A stretch of DNA of 9,885 nt from JBGPOS01 sp041488155 (lineage in GTDB: Bacteria; Chloroflexota; Dehalococcoidia; Tepidiformales; Tepidiformaceae), in assembly GCA_041488155.1 (NCBI GenBank), contig JBGPOS010000096.1:1-9885 (forward strand). Direction: 5' to 3'. The notes below the pieces were generated by a model. That model worked only from the letters and a program-made list of their open reading frames with translations. It did no database searches and was not told the origin of the DNA. Shown one piece after another: positions 1-6,944 of this stretch (positions within the stretch are counted from its first letter, which is position 1; the number at the start of each line of letters is the position of its first letter). The position numbers and the translations under genes are program-made.

Positions 1-1149
1 GAACGGTACTTCCAGATCGCGCGTTGCTACCGGGACGAGGACTTTCGCGCCAATCGAGTGGCGGAACACACGCAGCTCGACCTCGAGATGAGCTTCGTTG
101 ACGAGCAGGACGTTATGGCTCTGATCGAGGAGCTGTACACGGAGATCGCGCGCCGGTTCGGACGTGGACGCCTCGTCGCCTCGCCGTTCCCGGTGCTCGA
201 CTACGCGGATTGCCTGGCGCGCTACGGCAGCGACAAGCCCGACCTGCGCTACGGGCTCGAACTGAACAACATATCTGAGCCCCTGCGGGGGTCGGGGTTT
301 CAGGTGTTCGCAGGCGCGCTTCGGGCGGGGGGTGAGGTCAAGGCGATCCGTGTGCCGGACGGCGCAGAGATGACGAGGCGGGAGATCGACGAACTGACGG
401 AGATTGCGCGGGCCGCCGGGGCGAAGGGGCTGGCGACGGTCGGGCTCCTCGGGGCCGACGAGCTGCGTTCACCCATCGCGAAGTTCCTTTCCGCGGAGGA
501 GCTGAGCGGGGTCAAAGCGGCGACCGGGGCCCAGAGCGGCGACATGCTGCTCATCGTGGCCGACCTTCCTGAGGTGGTGGCGGGGGCCCTGCACGCCGTG
601 CGCGACGCGCTGGGCGACCGTCGTGGCCTGAAAGACCCGGAGGCGCTGTCGTTTGCCTGGGTTACGGGCTGGCCGCTGCTTGAATGGCACCCGGACGAAG
701 AACGCTGGGACGCCATGCATAACCCCTTTAGCGGATTCCTTGCAGAAGACGAGCGCCTGCTGCATACGGACCCGGGGAAGGTGCGGGCGCGCCAATTCGA
801 CCTCACGGTGAACGGGGAAGAGGTGGGGGGTGGATCGATCCGGATCGCCAGCCGGGCGCAGCAGGAGAAGGTCTTTGCGCTCATGGGCCACAGCGACGCC
901 GAGATGCGTGAGCGCTTCGGGGTGCTCCTCGATGCGCTGGAGTACGGCGCCCCGCCGGAGGGCGGGATGGGCCTTGGCATCGAAAGGCTGATGATGTCGC
1001 TCGTTGGCACAGAGAACATTCGAGATGTCATCGCATTCCCGAAGGCATCATCGGGACTGGACCCGATGATGGGGGCCCCTTCGGAGGTCGATGCGAAGCA
1101 GCTCGAAGAGCTGGGGATCGTGCTGGCGCCGAACATCGCCCGGGACTGA
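1..1149 (+). CDS. aspS: Aspartyl-tRNA synthetase, bacterial type, 5'-truncated by the window edge
   Basis: This class II synthetase charges tRNA-Asp with aspartate in the cytoplasm. The frame is open from base 1 (first residues ERYFQIARCYRDEDF), so the GTG at 58 lies inside the gene and is not the start. About 382 C-terminal residues are visible. The N-terminal anticodon-binding domain and motif 1 lie outside the window. Motif 2 is seen as RCYRDEDFRANR followed by TQLDLEMSF. YGSDKPDLR is the usual AspRS aspartate-site motif. Codons of about 95-200 form the GAD insertion that marks bacterial-type AspRS. Motif 3 is GLGIERLMM (Arg codon 985-987), followed by FPKASSGLDPMMGAPSEV. Some usually constant positions differ: the stretch normally ADRQPEFTQ reads ANRVAEHTQ, and HHPFT reads HNPFS. 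Whether it also charges tRNA-Asn cannot be judged, because the anticodon domain is missing. Identity is very sure. Confidence 0.96.
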   Translation, partial: ERYFQIARCYRDEDFRANRVAEHTQLDLEMSFVDEQDVMALIEELYTEIARRFGRGRLVASPFPVLDYADCLARYGSDKPDLRYGLELNNISEPLRGSGFQVFAGALRAGGEVKAIRVPDGAEMTRREIDELTEIARAAGAKGLATVGLLGADELRSPIAKFLSAEELSGVKAATGAQSGDMLLIVADLPEVVAGALHAVRDALGDRRGLKDPEALSFAWVTGWPLLEWHPDEERWDAMHNPFSGFLAEDERLLHTDPGKVRARQFDLTVNGEEVGGGSIRIASRAQQEKVFALMGHSDAEMRERFGVLLDALEYGAPPEGGMGLGIERLMMSLVGTENIRDVIAFPKASSGLDPMMGAPSEVDAKQLEELGIVLAPNIARD

Positions 1150-1300
1150 CGAGCTTGTGGAATAAAGGCCGGGTTGAGCGAGCCGAAGACAGATTCCCGG
1201 TCTGCACGTTCCCGTGTACTCTTTCCTTCGCCTTCACCGCTGCACGCCGGGACGGATCGCGTCAGAGCTGGAGAGCGTACCCTTAGCTGAATCTCCGGCC

Positions 1301-1306
1301 GGTGGG
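1301..1306 (+). promoter_or_regulatory. Probable ribosome binding site for the solute-binding protein
   Basis: GGTGGG lies 6 bases before the ATG at 1313. It is only a partial Shine-Dalgarno match, but together with the position of the membrane segment it favours 1313 over the GTG at 1214. Confidence 0.4.
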
Positions 1307-1312
1307 TATCGC

Positions 1313-2989
1313 ATGTCGAACCGAACGCTCACGCTCATGATGGGCTTCGTCGCCTTCCTCATCCTTGCGGTGGGGGTGGTGTTCGTGATTGCCGTGGTGG
1401 GCGGCGGTGGCGACGATAACAGCAGCGGCCAGCCGAGTTCGAGCGACAGCACTCCGAAGCCGAAGAGCACCACCGGCGGGATCTGCGGTGGTAACACTCT
1501 CGTCACGTTTGGCGGTGAGCCGGCCACGCTTCTGGACCCAATCCAGGTCCGGGACGAGGCTACGAGCGAGTACGTGGTCGAGGTGTTCGGCGGGCTCGTC
1601 ACTCTCGACCTTGACTTGAAGGTGGTGCCGGACCTGGCGGAGAGCTGGAAGGTTTCGGACGATGGCAAGACGTACACCTTCAAGTTGCGCGACAACGGGG
1701 TGTTCCACAACGGGAAGCGCGTCACGGCGCAGGACTTCAAGTACAGCCTCGAACGGGCCGCTGACCCGGCGAACAACTCGCCGACCGTGACCCTGTACCT
1801 GGGGGACATCGTTGGCCTGAAGGACCGGTACAACAACAAGGCCAAGGACGTGAGCGGCGTCAAGGTGATCGACGACCGCACCCTCGAGATATCGATCAAC
1901 CAGCCGGCCGACTACTTCATTTCGGAACTCACCTACCCGGTCGGCTTCGTGGTCGACAAAGAGACGGTGGAGAAGGACCAACGTAACTGGACGCGGCATC
2001 CAAACGGGACGGGGCCGTTCAAGCTGACCGAATACAAACCGGCCGAAGTCATTCGGCTCAAGCGGAACGACCGTTACCACTTGGGTGCGGCGAAGCTGGA
2101 CGAGGTTGACTTCGAACTCGGCGGCGGTTCGCTGCTGACGAGATACGAGAACGACGAGCTGCACGTGGGCGCGGTGCCGGCGATCGAACTGGAGGCGGTG
2201 AAGGGCGGCAAGAGCAAGCTCAGTGCCGAGTACAAGCCGCAGCCGCGGATGGCGGTCTCCTACCTGGCCTTCAACCTGCGTCAAGCGCCGTTCGACGATC
2301 TGAAGGTGCGGCAGGCGCTGGCGATGACGATCGACCGGGACAACATCAACAACGTCTTGCTTTATGGAACACAGCGCGTCGCCGACGGCATTCTGCCGCC
2401 CGAGATGCCCGGTTACAGCGAGAAGATCTCGAGTTACAAGTACGATCCAGTCAAGGCGAAGCAGCTCCTCCAGGACTCGAAGTACGGGGGCAAGCTGCCG
2501 CGCATCGTCCTGACGTACGCCGGGGCGGGCGGGGACGCGCCGGAGATCCTGCAGGCGATCCAGGCTGGCTGGAAGGACACGCTCGGCATAGACGTTGTCC
2601 TGCAGGCGAGCGAGTTCTCGGCTTACCTCCGGGAGCTGCGGAAGGGGACCTTCCAGATGTTTGACGCGGGCTGGGCGGCGGACTACCCGGACCCGGAGGA
2701 CTTCATCGACAAGCTGTTCTACAGCGACAGCCCGCAGAACGAGCAGGGCTACAAGAGCGACGAAGTCGACAATCTACTCCGCCAGGCGCGCACCGAACGG
2801 GATCGGAACAAGCGTTACCAGCTCTACCAGCAGGCCGAGCAGAAGATCCTCGATGACGCGGTGATCATCCCGGACTTCTGGCCGATCGAGCATCTGCTGG
2901 TGAAGCCCTGCGTGAAGAACTGGCCGCAGGTCTCCATGACGGTGCCCAAGTACCGGTACCTCGAAATCGACAACTCGAAGGGTAAGTAG
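1313..2989 (+). CDS. ABC transporter solute-binding protein, family 5 (oligopeptide/dipeptide type), membrane-anchored
   Basis: This is the extracytoplasmic receptor that captures peptides or similar small solutes and hands them to the permeases encoded just downstream. With the ATG at 1313 it is 558 aa. Residues 7-29 are one hydrophobic segment. Residues 30-56 are a Gly/Ser/Asp/Pro linker, and the SBP_bac_5 fold follows. Family hallmarks are LVTLDLDLKVVPDLAESW, DGKTYTFKLRDNGVFHNG, TAQDFKYSLER, GTGPFKL, AFNLRQAPFDDLKVRQAL, and a C-terminal DAGWAADYPDPEDF segment. There is no convincing lipobox: the first Cys (C58) is about 28 residues after the hydrophobic segment, so the protein is probably held by an uncleaved signal-anchor. 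The frame is open up to a GTG at 1214, but that adds 33 residues ahead of the membrane segment that do not look like family sequence. The ATG at 1313 has GGTGGG 6 bases upstream. C58 and C533 are the only cysteines. Family identity is strong; substrate is unknown, so no dppA/oppA symbol is given. Confidence 0.9.
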   Translation: MSNRTLTLMMGFVAFLILAVGVVFVIAVVGGGGDDNSSGQPSSSDSTPKPKSTTGGICGGNTLVTFGGEPATLLDPIQVRDEATSEYVVEVFGGLVTLDLDLKVVPDLAESWKVSDDGKTYTFKLRDNGVFHNGKRVTAQDFKYSLERAADPANNSPTVTLYLGDIVGLKDRYNNKAKDVSGVKVIDDRTLEISINQPADYFISELTYPVGFVVDKETVEKDQRNWTRHPNGTGPFKLTEYKPAEVIRLKRNDRYHLGAAKLDEVDFELGGGSLLTRYENDELHVGAVPAIELEAVKGGKSKLSAEYKPQPRMAVSYLAFNLRQAPFDDLKVRQALAMTIDRDNINNVLLYGTQRVADGILPPEMPGYSEKISSYKYDPVKAKQLLQDSKYGGKLPRIVLTYAGAGGDAPEILQAIQAGWKDTLGIDVVLQASEFSAYLRELRKGTFQMFDAGWAADYPDPEDFIDKLFYSDSPQNEQGYKSDEVDNLLRQARTERDRNKRYQLYQQAEQKILDDAVIIPDFWPIEHLLVKPCVKNWPQVSMTVPKYRYLEIDNSKGK

Positions 2990-2994
2990 ACTTC

Positions 2995-3945
2995 GTGGGC
3001 CCGGGCCTGCTCGGCTACACGATTCGCCGGTTGCTCTGGGCCATCCCTGTCATCTTTGCCATTTCGATCATCGTCTTTTACATGATGCGGCTGGCGCCCG
3101 GGGACCCGGTGGACACCATCCTGGGCCAGCGTTACGACGAGGAGCGGGCAGCCAAGCTGCGAGCCAAATACGGCTACGACCAGCCGATCATCGAGCAGTA
3201 CTTCACCTACATGAACAACCTCTTTCACGGCGACCTCGGGGTCTCGACGAGACACCAGGACTACTCCGTCAAAGAAGTGGTCCTGCCGAAGATGTGGGTT
3301 TCAACGCAGATTGGTCTGTTCGCCCTGTTGATTACCTTCGGCCTGGGGATCCCGGTTGGCATCTACGCGGCGCTGGCGCGAGGGACCTTCCTGGACCCGC
3401 TGATCATCAGCTCATGGCTCTTCCTCGACGCCATCCCCGTCTTCGTCCTGATACCGCTGTGCCAGTGGTTCTTCGCCCTGAAGCTGGGGATCGTCGACCT
3501 CGGTTACGACGGCATCTACAGCACGCACATGATCATGCCCATCATGATCCTTGGGCTACCGGGCGTCGCTGGCGTTGCGCGTTTCATGCGGGCCTCCGTC
3601 ATTGGGGTGCTCGGCGAGGACTACATTCGCACGGCGCGCGCGAAGGGCCTCAAGGAGCGCACGGTGGTCATCAGCCACATCTCGCGGAACGCGCTGCTGC
3701 CAATGATCACGATCATCGGCCTCTCGCTGCCCGGAATCACCGGGGGAGCCATTTTCCTGGAGACTCTGTTCGGCATCCCCGGGATCGGCCAGGAGTCGTT
3801 GTCGGCAGTACTCGCGCCCGACTTCGATGTCGTGCTTGCGCTGGTGCTGTTCGGCTCCGTGCTGTTCGTGCTTGCGAACATCGTAATTGACCTCGCGTAC
3901 GCCGTGATCGACCCGCGCATCCGGCTAGGGGCGGGAAGGGGATAG
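2995..3945 (+). CDS. ABC transporter permease, DppB/OppB type
   Basis: This inner-membrane subunit forms half of the channel of a peptide-type importer with the DppC-like protein next to it. It is 316 aa, normal for the family. It opens with the typical first helix (residues 9-30) ending in RLAPGDP at 32-38. An extracytoplasmic segment of about 60-70 residues follows (about 38-100, with FHGDLGVS). Five further membrane segments lie at roughly 101-126, 134-162, 177-196, 231-254 and 279-302. The cytoplasmic EAA loop that contacts the ATPase is at about 210-228 (YIRTARAKGLKERTVVISH). The C-terminal ETLFGIPGIGQ and YAVIDPRIR motifs are also typical. The start is a GTG 5 bases after the stop of the binding protein; it gives a complete first helix, and no better upstream start fits. 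The spacing implies translational coupling. The transported substrate is not evident. Confidence 0.94.
   Translation: MGPGLLGYTIRRLLWAIPVIFAISIIVFYMMRLAPGDPVDTILGQRYDEERAAKLRAKYGYDQPIIEQYFTYMNNLFHGDLGVSTRHQDYSVKEVVLPKMWVSTQIGLFALLITFGLGIPVGIYAALARGTFLDPLIISSWLFLDAIPVFVLIPLCQWFFALKLGIVDLGYDGIYSTHMIMPIMILGLPGVAGVARFMRASVIGVLGEDYIRTARAKGLKERTVVISHISRNALLPMITIIGLSLPGITGGAIFLETLFGIPGIGQESLSAVLAPDFDVVLALVLFGSVLFVLANIVIDLAYAVIDPRIRLGAGRG
3935..3942 (+). promoter_or_regulatory. Ribosome binding site of the DppC-like permease, inside the 3' end of the upstream gene
   Basis: GAAGGGGA ends 5 bases before the GTG start at 3948 and overlaps the last codons of the DppB-like gene. It supports this GTG start and coupled translation of the two permeases. 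Confidence 0.55.
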
Positions 3946-3947
3946 GG

Positions 3948-4922
3948 GTGGCACTCGCACCGACGGCCGAATACTTCCCCACGGAAGACTTCGCGGCGCC
4001 CAAGCGGTGGGCGTTTGCGAAGCGGCTGTTTCGGAAGAAGCTCGCCACGATCGCCGTGGTCTACCTGGCGATCTTCTACGCGGCCGGGATACTCGCGCCC
4101 GTCGTAGCGCCGTACGACCCGAACCAACAGCACGTGACAGTCCAGGACAGACGACAGGGACCTTCGGCCGAGCACTTCTTCGGCACCGACTCACTCGGGC
4201 GCGACCTGTTCTCCCGGGTGCTGTACGCGGCGCGGACAACGATCCTCTTCACGGTGGCCGTCGTGCTCACCGGGGGCATCTTCCTTGGCCTGGGTCTCGG
4301 GCTCCTCGCGGGCTACCGGGGCGGCTGGCTCGATACCGCCATCATGCGCACCGGAGAGGTCCTGTCGGGACTGCCCACGCTCTTGCTAATGCTGGCGATT
4401 TCAGCGGCGTTCCGGCAGCGGATCAACGACGTGTCTTTCTGGCTGCAGGACAACACGTTCCTGGGTGAGGACTCACGGACGTTCGTGAAGTTCACCATTC
4501 TGGTGGGGGCCACGGTCCCGTTCGCCTGGATCGGGACGAGCCGGATCGTGCGCAGCCAGGTGCTTGCGATACGCGAGTCGAGTTACATAACCGCCGCCGA
4601 GATGATGGGGGCGAACACCTGGCGAGTGTTGACGCGGCACGTGCTGCCGGGCGTACTGCCGGTCTTCATGGTTGGTCTCTCCGGTGGTATGGCCGGGATC
4701 GCGGGGGCCGAGGTGGGCTTGAGTTACCTCGGTCTCGGCATCGATCCTCCCGCGGCGAGCTTCGGGAGCCTCATCAACGATGCCGGTTTCGTGCGGACGT
4801 TTCAGCAGTATCCGCACCTGCTCCTGGCTTCTGCGACCCCCGTGGTCCTCTTCTTCTACGCCTGGAACCTGCTCGGAGACGCGTTGGTAGACATCCTTGA
4901 ACCAAGGACGACGCGGCGCTGA
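3948..4922 (+). CDS. ABC transporter permease, DppC/OppC type
   Basis: This is the second channel subunit of the importer, partner of the DppB-like protein 2 bases upstream. It is 324 aa. A cytoplasmic N-terminal tail precedes the first membrane helix (about 33-53). Then come LAPVVAPYDPN and the strong family signature FFGTDSLGRDLFSRVLYAAR at 78-97. Further hydrophobic segments lie at about 99-122, 140-154, 182-197, 235-262 and 291-309. The EAA loop for ATPase contact is at about 213-231 (YITAAEMMGANTWRVLTRH), followed by GLSYLGLGIDPP. Between membrane segments there is a polar stretch (about 155-181, with two Asn/Asp-rich turns) that looks longer than in the E. coli DppC I have in mind; I could not align it. 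No DppD/DppF ATPase gene follows; the next gene is tig, with its own promoter. Confidence 0.94.
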   Translation: MALAPTAEYFPTEDFAAPKRWAFAKRLFRKKLATIAVVYLAIFYAAGILAPVVAPYDPNQQHVTVQDRRQGPSAEHFFGTDSLGRDLFSRVLYAARTTILFTVAVVLTGGIFLGLGLGLLAGYRGGWLDTAIMRTGEVLSGLPTLLLMLAISAAFRQRINDVSFWLQDNTFLGEDSRTFVKFTILVGATVPFAWIGTSRIVRSQVLAIRESSYITAAEMMGANTWRVLTRHVLPGVLPVFMVGLSGGMAGIAGAEVGLSYLGLGIDPPAASFGSLINDAGFVRTFQQYPHLLLASATPVVLFFYAWNLLGDALVDILEPRTTRR

Positions 4923-4928
4923 TCGCCG
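4914..4928 (+). other. Small GC hairpin over the stop codon of the DppC-like gene
   Basis: CGGCG (4914-4918) pairs with CGCCG (4924-4928) around a 5-base loop that contains the TGA stop. There is no T-run after it, so it is not a standard intrinsic terminator. It might weakly stabilise the 3' end of the transporter transcript, or be chance in GC-rich DNA. Confidence 0.25.
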
Positions 4929-4971
4929 GACGTTAGGTTCGTGTTGGGCTCCGGCCGCCCGGTCCGAGGTT

Positions 4972-4991
4972 TGCTATACTCGGTCAGGAGG
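4972..4991 (+). promoter_or_regulatory. Extended -10 promoter and ribosome binding site of the tig-clpP-clpX operon
   Basis: TGCTATACT at 4972-4980 is an extended -10 element (TG, one base, then TATACT, 5 of 6 to consensus). No good -35 hexamer lies 16-18 bases upstream; the nearest candidate, TTGGGC at 4944-4949, is 25 bases away. This fits an extended -10 promoter that does not need one. AGGAGG, a perfect Shine-Dalgarno core, follows at 4986-4991, 14 bases before the GTG at 5006. The expected transcription start (6-7 bases after the -10) falls at about 4986-4988, on the ribosome binding site itself. It is the most convincing promoter in the window, read by eye only. Confidence 0.65.
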
Positions 4992-5005
4992 ATCGTCGCC
5001 GCCTT

Positions 5006-6301
5006 GTGAAGGTAACCCTCGAACGGCTCCCCGAGAGCCGCGTGCAACTGGACATCGAAGTTGATCAGGACCGCCTCGAGAAGTCTCTTGAGGCGGCCTA
5101 TAAGCGTTTGGCGGCAAAATCACGCATCCCCGGATTCCGGCCCGGGAAGGCTCCCCGCCCCGTCGTCGAGCGGGTGTTCGGCCGGCAGGGGTTGATCCGC
5201 GAGGCTCTAGATCGGCTGGTGCCGGATGTGTACAACGAAGCGCTCGAGTCGGAGGACGTGGACGCGATTGCCCAACCGGAGCTCGAGATCCTCGAGTTCG
5301 ACCCGGTGCGTTTCAAGGCGACCGTATCGGTGCGACCGAGGGTTGAACTGGGCGACTACACCGCGATCCGGGTCGAGCGCGAGGCTGTTTCAGTCACGGA
5401 CGAAATGATTGCGGAGCAGATCCTCCTCCTCAGGCGGAGGTTCGCGACGCAGGCGCCGGTCGAGCGCGGCGCCCAGTGGGACGACTCAATCACTGGCGCG
5501 GTGCGGGGAGAGGTGGAGGGCGACGCCTTCATCAACGATGACGATGCCGAATTCCAGCTGCGAGAGGGCTCGGTGCTCGTCGTGCCAGGGCTCGCTGAGG
5601 CGTTCCTCGGGATGAAAAAGGGCGAGGAGAAGAGCGTCGACATCGCGATCCCGGACGACTTCCGCCTTGAGCGCCTCCAGGGCAAAGACGCCTCTTTCAC
5701 CCTGAAGGTGACCGAGCTCAAGGAAGAACAGTTACCCGAAGAGGACGACGAGTTCGCGAGCCAGGTCAACGCGGACGAGTTTCCAACGTTCGCGGCGCTG
5801 CGGGAGAGGGTGCACGGCGATCTCGAAAAGGCGATCCAGGAACAGGCTGATGCCCGTCTGCGGCAGGCCGGGGTGGACAAGTTGCTTGAAGGCGCAACGC
5901 TCGAGTACCCGCGAGTGCTGGTGGAGCGCGAGATCGACCACCTGGTGCGGGAAAGCATGGGCAACGACCAGGCGGCGTACACGAACTACCTTCAGCGCGT
6001 CGGGCGGAGCGAATCGGAGTACCGGGAGACGCTGCGCGAGACGGCCGAGACGCGGCTGCGACGGTCCCTTGTGCTGAGCCAACTCGTCGAATCGGAGTCT
6101 ATCGAAGTCAAGGACGGCGAGGTCGAGACGGAGCTTGATTCGCTGGCGGCGCCGATGGGCGACGACGCGGCGCGCTTCCGGGAGATGTTCGGAAGCCCGG
6201 AAGGCCTGGCGACCATCCGTCGCAACCTGCTCAGCAGGAAGACACTTGATCGCCTGGCAGAGATCGCTGGTGGAGCACCTCAGGAGGAGAAGCCGGAATG
6301 A
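5006..6301 (+). CDS. tig: Trigger factor (ribosome-associated chaperone and peptidyl-prolyl isomerase)
   Basis: Trigger factor docks near the ribosome exit tunnel, shields nascent chains and can isomerise prolyl bonds. At 431 aa it has the normal length. The N-terminal ribosome-binding domain (about 1-115) carries the docking signature GFRPGKAP at 43-50. The FKBP-like domain lies at about 155-237 (DSITGAVRGEVEGDAF, LVVPGLAEAFLGMKKGEEK), followed by the acidic turn EEQLPEEDDEFASQV. The helical C-terminal chaperone domain runs to the end. The GTG start gives the typical first residues MKVTLERL; the only ribosome binding site is AGGAGG, 14 bases upstream, which is a rather long spacing. The gene ends in an ATGA overlap with clpP and heads a three-gene operon. 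The FKBP domain is divergent, as is common for trigger factors, so isomerase activity is not certain. Confidence 0.96.
   Translation: MKVTLERLPESRVQLDIEVDQDRLEKSLEAAYKRLAAKSRIPGFRPGKAPRPVVERVFGRQGLIREALDRLVPDVYNEALESEDVDAIAQPELEILEFDPVRFKATVSVRPRVELGDYTAIRVEREAVSVTDEMIAEQILLLRRRFATQAPVERGAQWDDSITGAVRGEVEGDAFINDDDAEFQLREGSVLVVPGLAEAFLGMKKGEEKSVDIAIPDDFRLERLQGKDASFTLKVTELKEEQLPEEDDEFASQVNADEFPTFAALRERVHGDLEKAIQEQADARLRQAGVDKLLEGATLEYPRVLVEREIDHLVRESMGNDQAAYTNYLQRVGRSESEYRETLRETAETRLRRSLVLSQLVESESIEVKDGEVETELDSLAAPMGDDAARFREMFGSPEGLATIRRNLLSRKTLDRLAEIAGGAPQEEKPE
6282..6287 (+). promoter_or_regulatory. Ribosome binding site of clpP inside the 3' end of tig
   Basis: AGGAGG lies 10 bases before the ATG at 6298, within the last tig codons. 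With the ATGA stop-start overlap it supports this start and coupled translation of clpP. Confidence 0.65.
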
Positions 6302-6933
6302 CTGAGAGTTTGGCCCTACATCCCAGCGTCGAGGGCGTCATCCCGACGGTGATCGAGAGCGGGCCGCGGTCGGAGCGGGCCTTCGATATTTTTTCACTTC
6401 TTCTCAAAGAACGTATCGTGTTTCTGGGTACACCAATCGATGATCAGATCGCGAACCTGATCGTGGCGCAGCTGCTGTTCCTGCAGCGCGAGGACCCGGA
6501 GAAAGACATCAGCATGTACATCCACTCGCCGGGCGGCGTGATCACGGCGGGCCTGGCGATTTATGACACGATGCAGCTGATCGAGCCTGATGTGTCGACG
6601 ATAGCGGTCGGGCAGACCGCTTCGATGGCGACGGTGCTGCTCTGCGCCGGGGCGAAGGGCAAGCGATTCGCTCTCCCGAACGCGACGATCCACATGCACC
6701 AGGCCCTCGGCGGCGCTCGCGGTCAGGCGTCTGACATCGAGATCGCTGCCAAGGAGATCCTTCGGAACAACGAAATCATCCGGAACATCATTTCGGCCCA
6801 CACGGGGCAAACGGTGGACCGGATCACCAAGGACTTCGACCGCGATTTTTACCTGGACGCGCAGGGCGCGAAAGAGTACGGATTCGTCGACGAACTCCTC
6901 GCGCGCCCGGAAGACGGCCGCAGCAAGAGCTGA
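6298..6933 (+). CDS. clpP: ATP-dependent Clp protease proteolytic subunit
   Basis: ClpP is a serine peptidase that forms a double-ring barrel and degrades proteins fed to it by an AAA+ partner, here ClpX encoded next. The protein is 211 aa, typical length. The catalytic triad is Ser109 (GQTASMATVLL), His134 (IHMHQALGG) and Asp183 (FDRDFYLDA). The spacings of 25 and 49 residues equal those of E. coli ClpP (111, 136, 185). Other family stretches are ERIVFLGTPIDD, MYIHSPGGVITAGLAIYDTM, GAKGKRFALPNATIHMH and AKEYGFVDELL. The residue after SM of the active-site loop is Ala, where Gly is most usual. The gene begins inside the last codon of tig (ATGA) and is followed by clpX after 11 bases. Nothing points to an inactive ClpP paralogue. 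Confidence 0.97.
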   Translation: MTESLALHPSVEGVIPTVIESGPRSERAFDIFSLLLKERIVFLGTPIDDQIANLIVAQLLFLQREDPEKDISMYIHSPGGVITAGLAIYDTMQLIEPDVSTIAVGQTASMATVLLCAGAKGKRFALPNATIHMHQALGGARGQASDIEIAAKEILRNNEIIRNIISAHTGQTVDRITKDFDRDFYLDAQGAKEYGFVDELLARPEDGRSKS

Positions 6934-6939
6934 AAGGGA
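6933..6939 (+). promoter_or_regulatory. Ribosome binding site that sets the TTG start of clpX
   Basis: AAAGGGA begins on the last base of the clpP stop codon and ends 5 bases before the TTG at 6945. No ATG or GTG in frame is better placed ahead of the zinc-binding cysteines, so the TTG start is well supported. Confidence 0.6.
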
Positions 6940-6944
6940 CCACA

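Noticed and set aside
1214..1312. A 33-codon N-terminal extension of the solute-binding protein from a GTG at 1214
   Set aside because: It would place unrelated polar sequence in front of the membrane anchor, has no Shine-Dalgarno, and removes most of the expected upstream region. The ATG at 1313 fits better.
1150..1312. Search for an aspS terminator and a promoter for the transporter cluster
   Set aside because: CCGGG (1169-1173) can pair with CCCGG (1196-1200), but the loop is 22 bases and no T-run follows. No -35/-10 pair with acceptable spacing was found, so nothing is called.
1283..2284. A 333-codon open frame on the - strand opposite the solute-binding protein
   Set aside because: It is a shadow of a clearly recognised family-5 binding protein; it has no domain of its own.
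4946..4960. GGGC/GCCC inverted repeat with a 7-base loop before tig
   Set aside because: The stem is four pairs, there is no T-run, and such repeats are expected by chance in this GC-rich gap. It is not supported as a terminator or operator.
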